Assembly: GCA_000507305.1 (NCBI GenBank)
Contig: DF239050.1
Coordinates: 210,361 to 274,360 of the forward strand
Direction of reading: 5' to 3'
Source: Breviolum minutum Mf 1.05b.01
Lineage: Eukaryota > Sar > Dinophyceae > Suessiales > Symbiodiniaceae
DNA length: 64,000 nt
Every line of letters starts with the position of its first letter. Position 1 is the stretch's first letter. A model generated the notes under the pieces. The model saw only the letters and a list, made by a program, of their open reading frames with translations. It was not told the origin of the DNA and ran no database searches. The translations under genes and the position numbers were made by a program. Below are positions 10,266 to 22,200 of this stretch, piece by piece.

Positions 10266-12627
10266 GTGCACAACCGACAGGAGATACGTAGGCCGTTTCC
10301 TTGAGAAAACTGGCTAAACGAAGGCGATCACGCGGATGATCAATTTATACTTGAAAAGCAATTGAAAGATTGGCGATCTCCTGCCACATTACAAGTTGAG
10401 CGTTTTTTCAGGTGATGTGTAGAAATCAGGACAGCCAAGACATAAGTTCATGGTTATGTTTCCATCCACACTCTTTCGTGCCTCATCGCCACAGCCGGCA
10501 CAGCTGAAGTCGTCTGGCCATCACAGGATCTGCAATCAAAGACTTGATGAGATGGATCCGGATTGGTTAGGGGAATTACTTGGGATGCCCAGAGCAAATT
10601 AGAGGCAAAGCGGCAAACATCACAAAGCCATACAAAGCCTATAATCATTACTTCATGCTTCCACAGGAGCATAGCACTACAATATGTGGACTTCAACAAA
10701 CTGGATCGCTAGAAGTTTCTTGCATCTCTAAACAACAGTGAATCATGACATATGGAAATGTCCCAAGCTTTTGGCTTGAATTGTGGGTGGACAGGAGCAG
10801 TGGAAAGCGGTGGGCACTCGGATAAATAGTAAGTGGAGTCTATTTCTTATGATTTCTCGGTTGTGCTGATACCAAATCCTCTGTAGAGGTGCAATGAGGC
10901 ATCTTGGATCGAAACAAGCAACAGCAACAAACACTTTGGTGCTCATTTGAAGAAGAAACATGACAGATCAAGAGTATACAGTATAATAGATCCACATAAT
11001 TTTAATGCAACACTTTTTTGATTAACATGATGATACCTTTCAAAGTAGGATAGTCTAAAAAGCAGCTATAGCTGTAGTTACCACAAATCAAAGGTTTTTT
11101 CAGTCACGTTTTCATGTCGACTCAGCGTGCCTTCATGCAAGCTCCACAAACGCTTCTCAATCCGAAGCCAAACGCAGCGAAGGAGAGCTGATAGCTGATG
11201 ACTATGATGCTCGAGCTAAGAGATGCAAGAAGTATGGTGATGATATGTGATGATCATGCAAACAAATGTAAGCAGCATAGTAAAGCACTTTGTTTTGAAA
11301 CACAATCTGAGCATCTACAACTTTGGCAAAAGCTCGTCAGACTTGTCATGTTGCGCACTGCTGCACACTGGCAAATCCCTACGCTCTGTACAAAGGCCGC
11401 GGCCATATGAGAATTTCAAAGTCGACACTAAAATGGCGACGCGTTCTGTTCATTCGTGTTCACTCAATCCACATACCGCGGGGTCTGTTTCTGAAGACCG
11501 GCTGCATTGATTGCCCTGCAAAGCTCTGAAGCAGACTTGGACCACACGGTGATTGCAAGGACTTCCATGACTATGTCGACTATGTAGCAGTATCCAGCCT
11601 CTTCTTGGTTAAGATGGCCTTGCTTGCAACTGAGAACAATATCTGCCGTGCACACTTCACAATGCAACAGCTGCTGCATCGCATATCATGACTTCTAACA
11701 ATCACCTTCTTACCTTAAGTTGTCTCAATTCTGTCACAATTGATGGGTGTATACTACGTGCTTCATAACCATCATGACATACCATATACTTCTGAGCGAT
11801 TTCAACCTCCCAAACGACGCTTGTCCTGCAACTCTCGACGCTTGTCATCTGCATCCTGCTTCAGCTTTGCAGCCTCGCAATTGGGGTATATGCATGTTGG
11901 TATATGCCCAAAACATGTCCAAAAACAGCTTTTTCATGCTATATTAAGTATATTGATTATATATTTGTATCACTGTATATATATATATATCTATATGATA
12001 TAATTGCACGTATTATAATTTCATATAACATCAAGTGATTCTTGAAAAAAATACCTCATGGCTTCAACGCCTGGGCTGTCCGTTTTGGTGCTGTTTTTGG
12101 ATCACCTTCTGGAGCTCGCCTCAGATTCTGATCAAGGGGATCCTCGGGTGAAACGGATGGCATTTCCATGTATATATATATATATGCACCTATTAATATA
12201 TATAGTCCTATATGTCCTATTTATGTTCGCTGTTAGTGTCTTTCATGGCATTTCATGGTGGCAGTTGGTTTTGTTTGGTTTCACTTTCAGGATTTTTTCG
12301 CAATCTTTCAGATTTTTCGGTCTTTTGGATCTATCTATTTAATGAAAACCGCAATGCTGGTGTTTCTGGTCTCAGCCTTTTTGAAGCTCTGAAACTCTTC
12401 AAGAAATCCCAAGGGCCCAACGAAGAAGATCTCTTCTTGCCCAGCTCCTGGAAGTCTTGGAGGTACTGAGAAGAACACACAATATCTATATTCATAAATG
12501 TATGTTAAATGTATGTTTAATTCATTTTAATTCTATATTTACATATTATAATATATGAATTCATCTGAAACGTATGTGTTTTCTTTATACTTTTCATGTG
12601 TTTTACTAAGATGGTCTTCAAACCATT
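10266..12627. other. intergenic, no gene seen
   Basis: No supported exon on either strand. It contains AT-dinucleotide runs near 11976-11992 and 12170-12205. The plus-strand frames at 11198-11529 overlap each other in different phases and have no motif. Confidence 0.4.
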
Positions 12628-13775
12628 TCACGTCTCTTTGGTGATGTTGCTGTTAGTCACAAAACTACCAACAAAACACGCGTTGAAGTGTTCAAATCCA
12701 TCCTTTTGAGTGTTAAGCTGCGAGAGCTTTTGTCGAAGCGCCTCACAGGACGTGGAAACCATTCTCTCAAACAAGGGAAACATTGAAACACGTGTGTATT
12801 TTGTTGTGCCAAGTGAAATGTGTGTCATCACAATTGTGCCATTTGATCTCAAAAAGAGATCATGGGTGGCAGAAAATAAGTGTGGACTCAAATCATCTCT
12901 AAGTAAAGCATGTACTTTTTCTGTCTTTCCATGTTGACATCTCCGTTCAAAGACCTCAACTTCTTGCTGCTTTCTTTCCAGCTGAACGCGGAGACTCTCC
13001 TCACAAAACTTGAACAGACTTTCTACATGGCGAATCTTGGTATTGGCAGTGAAATCATTGGTATGTTGGAAACTGCGATAAAACCATTGATGAACATCGT
13101 TGCACGCTGTTGTAAGCTTCAGCTTCTCCTTAGCTGCCTTGGGCACGTTCCCGCCTGCCTGGAGACTGAGCAAGGGAAGACCCATTAGTTATTGCAGTCT
13201 AAACGATGAAGCAATCTTTCAATATCTTGGTCATTGCAGAATTGAGAGAAATCAAGGACATGAACAAAATTCGGCCCATAAAACTCATAAACAAAGCAAC
13301 TGAAAACATGATAGCAAAAAATGATGAAAAATCTCTTTCCGTTCTGTGTCCCTGGCAGGAGCTTTGGGTGCATCTCCATCTGAGTCAACCTAGCGGACAG
13401 GAACCAAATGGCAGCTAAACATGTTAAATCTTTAAAGGCTGAAAAGCACACTCACTCAAACACGCGATTTTTTCCCCATTCGACCTCGATGACAGTGCTA
13501 GTCACCTCTGCTCGTTGATTGAGCCGAAGGGAAGTGTGAGGATTGTGACAGTTCCCAACCCGCACCAAGGAACTGAATGAAACAATGACAAAGCGATTAG
13601 GAAACATCAAGCAGAATGAAGCCATCAAATTCATGGTGATCACTTGCCGAGCATCCATGTAGGGATCGACCACCGCATGTTGTCTTCTTCTTCGCTTTGC
13701 CTTTGCAGCTGGACTCAGATCTTCGCAATGAAGCGATGGCAAAGGGCTTTGATTTCGGGGACGATAGGAGTGCAA
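12628..13775 (-). CDS. unrecognised gene, about three exons
   Basis: The best part is a terminal exon at 13158-12628, opening after a TCTCCAG acceptor. It reads 176 codons to a stop, rich in charged helical sequence (AKEKLKLTTACNDVHQWF; RVQLERKQQEVEVFERR), probably coiled coil. Upstream, frames within 13185-13390 and 13452-13690 read as protein with hydrophobic stretches. The second ends at a strong GTGAGT donor at 13449. I could not join all the splice phases with certainty. No family is recognised. The general look, a hydrophobic segment followed by long helices, recalls the gene at 0.8-3.8 kb, but I see no clear sequence match. Confidence 0.45.
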
Positions 13776-16230
13776 TAGAGAAATACATCACACCTTGGGA
13801 TGTGCATTGGCTGGTCTTCGCAGCCTCTTGCGGACCTGAGGCTGCACGTCGACTCTAAATCTAGAAAGAAAGTATCAACGAAGTTGTCGCGGTTTCATGC
13901 GGTTTCATGGTCTCGCCTTACCAGAGCCCTGTTCATCTACAAGAGATACCTGAATGAAAGAGAAGCAATTGACGCTTCTAAAATGCCCAAAATGTGGCTT
14001 TGTGATGCTAATTGTGACATGAACGCAGGTTGTGCCCGTGCTGCCTGGTATGGAACACAAAGTGGTCTTGTCTTTCTCCGCCGCGAAAGGCCACTTGTGC
14101 GATTGAAGACCTGCCATGAGGTAGTGTATATTGCAACAGCTTTGCAAGCCAGAGACACAATGGTTGTGAACCAAAGACCAAAGACCAGGAGTCACGTTTT
14201 GACTTTTTGAACTGAAACAGGGCTGCCAGACCCAGCCGCGACCGTCTGCCAACCTGAAATCCCACATCCCGAAATTGTTTCCAGATCCGCCACTATTCAC
14301 AACAAAGCACAACGACATGAAATCCGCTGCTAATGAAGCGCACCGAACCAACCTGTTCGTAATATAGAAGATACTACTGCACTCATATCTCAAGTGTATT
14401 GCCTTTGTTCGCTGGCAAAAAAAGAGATGGCTTCCTGGTGTTCTGCTGCTACTCAAAATGTCAGGAGTTTTCCAACCAATCAACATCTTTTTCCATAATA
14501 TATATATATACCGTATATACAGTTCATTTTTCTTCTTTCTTCTTCTTGTTCACTTTCTTCTGAGGTACACAACTAACATGAGTTCATTGATTTCAAAACT
14601 TATGGACCTATGGACTTCAAAACTCCCCCGGGTGCCACCTACGACGCACACTAACATATTCTGCTCTGAAAATACGAAAAGTCAAACTCAGAAATGTTTG
14701 AAATGACATAATTGATTTATTGATTTGATGTTTCATTCATTTCTTTGGCTTCATATTTCATCCATGTCTTTCCAGCCTCAAAAAGATAACTCCGTTGTCA
14801 CCAGGCGATTCCTGATTTACTGTGAAGACCTGAAGCTTCACATTTCAAGTCCAAAACACTGAAACTTGATAAAGATTATATGTCAGGTAGAATTTGACAA
14901 CTTGCAACTGCAATGAAATGAACACCAAACGCTCTGCGATGCTGAATCTTTTCCTGCCTCCCCAGAGCCTAAAGAGCCACCCGTTGTTGGTGCATCAATA
15001 CCGGGGTAGGCTCGAATTGCGAGACGCTCCTGTGTTGTTTCAGCACACGAAAAATAATGGCAAGAATGGCAAGAGTTATAGATGTTATAGGGATGCCCTA
15101 AGAGTAGAAATCTCCTGGAGGCGGGAGCACCCCAAATTCAAATGAATATTCAATACATTTCAAGATAAATCAAGCCGCCCTTGCTTCCTGGCCATCTGGT
15201 GCAACATATCTCCAACGCAAGGCTTCAGACGTTCCAGCTTCAGCCTATCACAGCTGATGTGCTACACACATTCACAAAATGCCTCACTTTTCCCAGAGAT
15301 TCCTTCGGATTGTTCCAGTGAATATTCGGAATTTGTTGATTTGATTGACTCAATCTGGTCTGGAGTCTGGACGGTCTGGTCTGAAAGAAAGCAATGATGA
15401 TCCGGTTGACTGAAATGCCAAGCAACGAGAAGACGTCGAGGGGGAGGTGGAGGAGGTGGCTGTCGTCTGAGCCTGAGGTTACGTGAGGTTACAAGAGCCT
15501 CAACAGGCCTCAACGTAGTCCCCAATTTGTCCGCTATACGCAGTGCACATCACGATACACATCATACTGTAGATTGATCATGATATAATATAGTTATTGC
15601 AAAAAATGCGAAAAAATATGATACATCATTTGTATCTGGATTCAAGTGAATGAGATGACCAACTGAACCCCCCCACCTGAATAGATTTGAATAGAAAACA
15701 GTATGCCTTATCCCGGTCACGTCTATTCCTCACTTGTGACGTTGCTAAGTTCTAAACGGAATCGATGTGACTTGGGGAGTAGCAGGAGGTTCTTGTTCCT
15801 GAGCGAGTCCATGCTTCTAGACGCTGCCAAACGATGTTTAAAAGCCTACTGAGACGGCTCGCAACAGAAAGTAGCACCAAGATAATTCAATGTAAATCTG
15901 TTGATTTGGCTGCCGCTGGCTTTAGGTGACAAAGCTAGATCGAAGACAAACAAATTCAATTTGCAAATGCCAAGTATGCAAACAATCAACCAATATACAG
16001 TATCTGCACATCTTCACAAAGCCAACAAACACACATACAGCATACCGATATACATACTTCAGACTTAAACACCAACACAATGTCATGGGTGACATGCCGG
16101 CAACACTTCCTCTGGTTGGGTAGGTGCAACTTCAGGCTCTTGTGCTTGACTGGCCTGATGTGAGTGTGCTATCGACTATCATATGAAGCGTATTTAGATG
16201 TAATTTGGAACAGAAACATCATGAAACTAC
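13776..16230. other. intergenic, no supported gene
   Basis: Frames at 13800-14486 are open on both strands but have no motif or splice logic. A TA run lies at 14498-14518. A proline-rich minus-strand stretch near 15420-15460 could be a short exon but is not supported further. Confidence 0.35.
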
Positions 16231-16239
16231 TGAATACAT

Positions 16240-18600
16240 TGCAAACTCCTTGAGGATTGTACAGATGCATCAGCCTGGGACTCCGAGTCAGATTCTGAGC
16301 TGCCTGGCTGATTCTTCGACAAGAACCATCGTGGATTTTGTTTCTAAATGCCCACCTGGCTGTTCCTCTTGCTCTCCTGGTTCTCCTGGTTCTCCTTGCT
16401 CGCCTTCCACATTGTTCTGGTCATGAAGCATGTTGACTGCCATCCTGAGGCTTCAAACATTGATGCTACACAGGACGAACTAGTCAGCTTTCTCATCTAA
16501 ATACATACTTTACTGCATTTTGCTTTTTTTACTCCGTATACCATATGCTGAGCCCGGCTCCCTTCCGCAATGCCTTTCCGGAGCTCGAATCAAGCATCAA
16601 ATGTCAGTTCGTTCGTTTCTTGTGGCAGACTGGCTTGCCTTGGGAGTCGACATTGCCCGCCTCGGTCATGACAAACTTCAAAGCTGTCACGATTTTACCC
16701 AACAAATCTTACAATTCTCAGTCATTACAGTCGTTACAGGCTCTCACCGAATCTTCAGATGAGTCCGAGTCTGAGTCAGGACTGCCTGCCAAACATGAAG
16801 CGAACTTTTTACATAATTAAACCTAGCATTTCTTGACTGGCAAACATTGAATTTGTTGAAGAACTCGCGACCTGGTGAGCCATTGCAAGGCCTCGAATGT
16901 CAAAGTCTTACAGTCTTTATTTATTCCTGATTGTGAAGTGGAACAAGCCGTGGCCACTGTGATGTACAAATTAAAAACAGAAAGACCAACACAAAATACA
17001 GCGTATTTTGCATGCAAAGAATTTGATGCCAACATACCTGGGGCTTAACTTGGGGCTCAACTTTTGGGAGGATTTTTCTGATCCAACTGGACTGCTGAGT
17101 GTGATGCGGGCCGGTCTCAGTCTCCGCTTCGTTCTTTGCCTTGATGGTGCCAGGGATCCAAATATCATCCAATCATCACAAGATATCATAATCAAACACA
17201 CTCATCATCCAACACACACTCAGTTTTTCCATGCGTACCGTATCAATGTGTATCACTGCATCTCGCAAAATGCAAAGTTCGGAACTTCCTTGCTCTTCTC
17301 CACAAGATCTGACCCTTCGTGTTTTTGAATTGCGAATCCGATTCTCATCATATATTCAAATCTCTCCGATTTACAGTATGCACTTCTCATGCTTGAGTGT
17401 TGAGTGATTGAAGCAAATGCACTTCTGATGACTGCACGAATGCAGAATATCCACCTGATCTTTGTGGCGCAAGTGAAGGAGCCTTCAAGAAGCCAAACAA
17501 GCAAATAAATGAAAACAACGATAAGTGAGGTACTTTCCTCAACTTTTCTGAGAATCCAGCCACACTCTTCTTTTTGGTCGACGCTGACCTGTCAGCAGAT
17601 CGTCTTTTCATGTTTCCAAAACACCTGACTCTGCAGCAGTTTTTGGGGCAAAACGTTCCTTGCCTTTCTGAAGAACTCGAACCTGAAGTTGTTATGTTAT
17701 GTTGTTGGGGGACTTCGTGAAGATCACTCTGAAGATCTGAGGCTTGCGACGTGCTGCACGTTTCACAGCTTTATCAGATTTAACCTATACATGAGCAATG
17801 CGAAACACATGAAAACAAGTGAACCGATGTCAATTTTGGTGCCAAAAATTGGAGACAAGGCTGTGGCCGACTTAGCCGGAGGTTCACTTGGCCTTGCTCA
17901 TGAGACCATCCCAGTTTGAGCCGTGAATCGAGGGTGACTTGTTTGATGAAACTGCGCTTAGATCCGGGCCGATCAGGTGATTGCAGTGACTGAGTGGTCC
18001 CCTCAGGCTGATTCCTGTGGCTTGCAGACAGTGAAGCAAATCTTGTTCTCATTTACAGGGGCAAGGAATTGACATCATCATGAGCTATGACCTTGACGGC
18101 GATGTCACCGCGACTTGTTCTGGTCCTCACAGTACATGCTGTAACACATTGTGATGACAGTGTCGATCACTGCTGCACAAATGCGGGCTGTTTCTGTTGT
18201 GCCTGCTGTGAAAGTGTCGTATTGTGTCGAACTGCTGCTGCTGCTGCTGCTGCTTGATTCTTCATCTGACTCAGGCTTGCTTTCCTTTGTCTCTTCTTCT
18301 TTCTTTGTGCCTCTCGCAATTTGACATCTTTGCGCAAATTGTCATCAATTCTCATTTGTCATGCGAATTGTGTCCGTCCTAACATGCCCAGTCTTACAAT
18401 TCAACAACGAATCGAGGCCTCCTTCCGCAGTTGAAGTCTCTTTCCTGACACACACACACACAAATTCATGATGTTTTTGCATCAATATCACATCAGCTTT
18501 AGAGCGTTCTGGGACCAAATTCAGATCGATGGCCAAAGCGGTTTCAGCCGTGTACAGCCATGAATGAGATGTATTTCCTTTGACAGTCCATCTTGTTGAT
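16240..18600 (-). CDS. probable many-exon gene for a charged, low-complexity protein
   Basis: Several short minus-strand segments read as one kind of protein and abut splice signals. 18355-18167 gives a basic helix (LREAQRKKKRQRK) followed by an alanine/glutamine-rich tail. 18040-17890 is Ser/Gln/Pro rich. About 17600-17530 reads KRRSADRSASTKKKSV and ends at a GTACCT donor. About 17160-17038 is Lys/Pro rich and ends at a perfect CAG|GTATGT donor. A tiny exon near 16785-16748 (GSPDSDSDSSEDS) lies between an AG and a GTGAGA. Near 16330-16270 the pattern recurs (SSESDSESQADAS). Frames and order are uncertain. Alternating basic and acidic serine-rich blocks suggest a disordered nuclear or RNA-associated protein; that is inference. 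Confidence 0.35.
18232..18254. repeat. CTG trinucleotide repeat
   Basis: About seven CTG units. On the minus strand it reads as CAG/GCA and would encode polyalanine, polyserine or polyglutamine depending on frame. It lies inside the probable exon 18355-18167. Confidence 0.8.
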
Positions 18601-18746
18601 TGTCTCAACATGTCTTAACCACATGCCCTAGAACAAGAAGTGTCAAACAATTTCATCTATCCTTCTTTGTAATTCTCTCAAAAAAATCCGCCGACCCGGT
18701 TCGGCGTGCACAGTCTTCTTTTCTTATGTAGCATCCAAAATTTGTC

Positions 18747-18850
18747 ACAAAATCCAAAATCCAAAATCCAAACTGCAAAATCCAAAATCCAAAATCCCCA
18801 AAATCCAAAATCCCCACAATCCCCAAAATCCAAAATCCCCCAAATTTGGG
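18747..18850. repeat. heptamer minisatellite (CAAAATC family)
   Basis: About 14 imperfect copies of CAAAATC, with CCCCAAAATC variants toward the 3' end. Open frames on the minus strand (Phe/Gly/Trp/Asp repeats) are a by-product of the repeat. A single N follows at about 18874. Confidence 0.85.
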
Positions 18851-19265
18851 GCGTTGGGGGCCTCACATAAAGANGGGGAAATTGCCCGGGTCGGCGGCCA
18901 CAGGCGCCAGCCTGTTTTAAATATTTTTTGATTTGCTGGCATCACACCGTCTTACCGTCTTACCTGGCCTTGCAGAGCTAAGCTTCTCCTAACAGGCCGT
19001 TGAACTCACCAAGCGCATAAAAAACAATCACACTTTTTACCCAGCCTCCGTGGGATCTTGAAAAATCGTGGTCCAACTGCCAGTAGTCTTCCTTGGCTCC
19101 TGACAGGAAAAAAGTGGGGGGAAAAATGCCAAAAGAAATAAAACATATTCATGACATATCAACACAGTACTCTTGATCACCACAGTTTGCCAAATCTGAC
19201 ATCCAACACCTTTGGAGGTGTTCGTGGTGGCGTTCTTGGAATCCAGTCAGGGGATTCACTCCTGC

Positions 19266-19268
<3 letters not shown>

Positions 19269-19298
<30 letters not shown>
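19269..19298. repeat. (GT)15 microsatellite
   Basis: Uninterrupted GT dinucleotide run of 30 bases in non-coding DNA. Confidence 0.95.
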
Positions 19299-19299
<1 letters not shown>

Positions 19300-22200
19300 G
19301 TACAGGTAAAAAATATAAAAATTGACATAAAATGATGTTTACAAATCAAACATTCACTTCATCAACTCAATCAACTTTGATCAACTTTGATCAACGGAAT
19401 GCCTTCTTTCACTTTTGGGTTCCTCAGCATCTGCAATGCATCAGTGCATCACAAGCACTGCACTGCTTAGATCTCTAAGACCTCTTACCACGGCATCACA
19501 AGGTGACGTACAAAATGTTCAAGTCAAGCTTCAGAGCTGAGAACATTCGTGGGTGGCGGTGAAGTACTCCGACGACTGAGCAAAGACAGTGCGACACGTG
19601 GGGTTGCACATTGCAAAATTGATCTTCACAAATCAGGCTATCCAAAGTTGGCCGTGGGAACATGATTATTGCATCTTGCCCATTTTCTTCAATGTAAGAA
19701 GAACAAATTCATAATTCCTTCATCCCTTCTCTAAATCAAGTTTAAGAGAGCTACTCAGGATGGCAAAGATCAACACGAAGATTGAGATGCTGGTATGATC
19801 TGGTATGATTAAACAGCACCTTAATTTCAAAATAGACTTTCCGTTTTATTCTTTGCTGCTGATGGGCCAAGATGAATGCTATTTTTCTCCGCTGGGCTCT
19901 GCAGTGGAATAACATACCAAACCCTGTCACCGCAGCGAGCAAACTTCCACGAGCCAATCTTATGTGCTCTAACATCCTTTGTGCTCGAGTGAGCTGCTTC
20001 TGTGACAGGGAACAATAACTTCAGAATGTGTAGAGTTAGTAATTCCCTTGAATTTCTCGGGAATTCTTTGGATCTTGGGATTTAGAATCTTCTGGACATT
20101 CACCCATCCCGAGGCTCGAGAAAAAACTACCGACAGCTGGCACCGTGCAACAGGCACTTGTGGATCGGGCGACCTCAATCCGTGGCTTCACAAGTCTTTC
20201 ACACATCTTATTGCAAGCATATAATATATTACTCTAATGACGACATTGCAAGTTTCCTTCCCTTATCGTTACACTTCGTGATATGTCGTTATGTTTTATC
20301 ATCTGTTTGATGTTTGATGTGTTCTGCATAATTTCGGTACGCTTCCACTGATTCCACCCTGAGTTTAAATGCTGCGTCCTTTTCGCGGCCACCTTTGGGC
20401 TGTCCTGGTGCAATGTGCTCGACAAACGATGACGTGATGAACATCCAAGCGCAGTGACTTCATTCGATTCTAAACTAATTGTAATTGGAATTGATTGATC
20501 TACGTGCGGCCTTTTCAACAGTGAGCGCAAGTTGATCAAGTTGTCTCAACTTTCTGTATGGATTTGCCCCAAGACACTGCCACACAGTACTTTCGTGACA
20601 GTTTCTTGGGGCTCACAGCGGCGGCTCAGAAGACTCCAGAGCAGCCTTGTGCTAGCTTGCCTCCGTCATGCGGAATCAAGTACTTTCCATGTTCATGTTC
20701 AATCCATTATAGTTTATTATGTCTTTAAAGCCGTTCAACCCCATTCTTTATTCTTCTAGTACTTATAAAGTCTGAATTAATCAATTGATAATGCAGGTCT
20801 TCAATCAAATAGAGTTCGAGTGGATGTGAGGTTTTTAAAGTTCCCTGGACAGCATCACGTTTTGGAGATGCAGTGACCCCATACTTTTCCCGTCTAAAAA
20901 GCGGATTCGAAACTGCAGAACCATGGAATTTCAAAGTAGCCTGTTGCAGCAGCGATGCCAAATATGGTTATGACCTGACAAGCCAACTGAGACAGTCAAA
21001 CATTCAAATAGTTCTCTCAAATCCAAGTCATCGATTAAACTTACCATAGCAGGAGATCATCCTAATGGGCAACATTCTGACTAACATATCGGCATTCAAT
21101 GCATTTATTCATTGGCTTATACAGCATATATACCTTTGGATGTCTTGATCATTGTTTTGATACTTTGATACCCCTTCTTTCAACCCACTAGGCGAGGCAG
21201 CTGTCCAGGTTCGCGGTTCCTTTATCTGATTCGATATACCCTTGGTGAAATTGGCTTGTACTTCCTATGCAAAGCGATTCTTCATATAACTATACGTGTA
21301 CATGTAGTATAGAATATTATGTATACTATATATTATATACATTATAGATTGTTATAGGCTTCTGTATAATAAACTGTAAACAACAATGTACACATTTATT
21401 TAATTTAGTGCTATACGTACGTAATTATATCAATATACTTACCACCCTTAGATGTCGTTAGCGTGTATTTCGTAGTACTTTCGAACTCGATTCTGAACTC
21501 ATCACCTCCACTGCTTCCAGGCTTGCAGTGAAATCCTCTGTTGAGAAGCCAAGCCTCAGCACGGACGAAGAAAAACAAACAACTTGACCAAACGAAATAT
21601 ATGGATTTTTGAAGGAGTATGTAGTGTAGATTGTTGATGTACGTACAGCACCATTCAATAGGAACACGAAATAAACAACATCATTTTGCTCAATGTTTAC
21701 AATATATGGTGAACGGTGATCTGTGCTAGGATGCCTTCTCATTTCTCTGGAATCATGTATTCTGCAAAGCTAACCATGCAGAAACTCATTATGCTCATTG
21801 TAACTTAGAGCCAGGTCAAACCTCATTGCACTGCTTTTTCTGCATCTTGGACCATGAAATTTCAAGTAGTACCTTCATGTACCTTCTATATTTTGCCTTG
21901 TGTTCACCAATTGGGCACCACACATTTGCGAGATTTCACAGGCTTGCACCTTGAAAGAACGTTTCAATCAGAATCGAATTAGACTCCACTGCACAGCAAT
22001 TTACATCAAGCCTCCAGGGTGCAAGCACAAATCAGCAGGAAGGCAAGGATCATGCCAACCTGATTGGTTCGACACAATTGACAATTGATATCAAATGTGT
22101 GCATGAAACTGTTTGAAGATTGTCAAATCTTGTAAAGCTTCTTAGCTTCCGTGTCTCATCACGTGAAAAGATAAAGATCTGGATGACTGATCTTCAGCAT

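Noticed and set aside
11970-12205. TATA-like runs as promoters (also at 4268, 14498)
   Set aside because: They are AT microsatellites not placed before any supported gene, and dinoflagellate promoters generally lack a TATA box.
13905-14486. Minus-strand frame of 193 codons, and the plus-strand frame 13800-14210 opposite it
   Set aside because: Neither has a motif, and both are open over the same bases. The minus frame mixes cysteine and histidine without spacing. No splice sites support either.
18678-18945. Phe/Gly/Trp/Asp-repeat protein on the minus strand
   Set aside because: It is a direct translation of the CAAAATC minisatellite.
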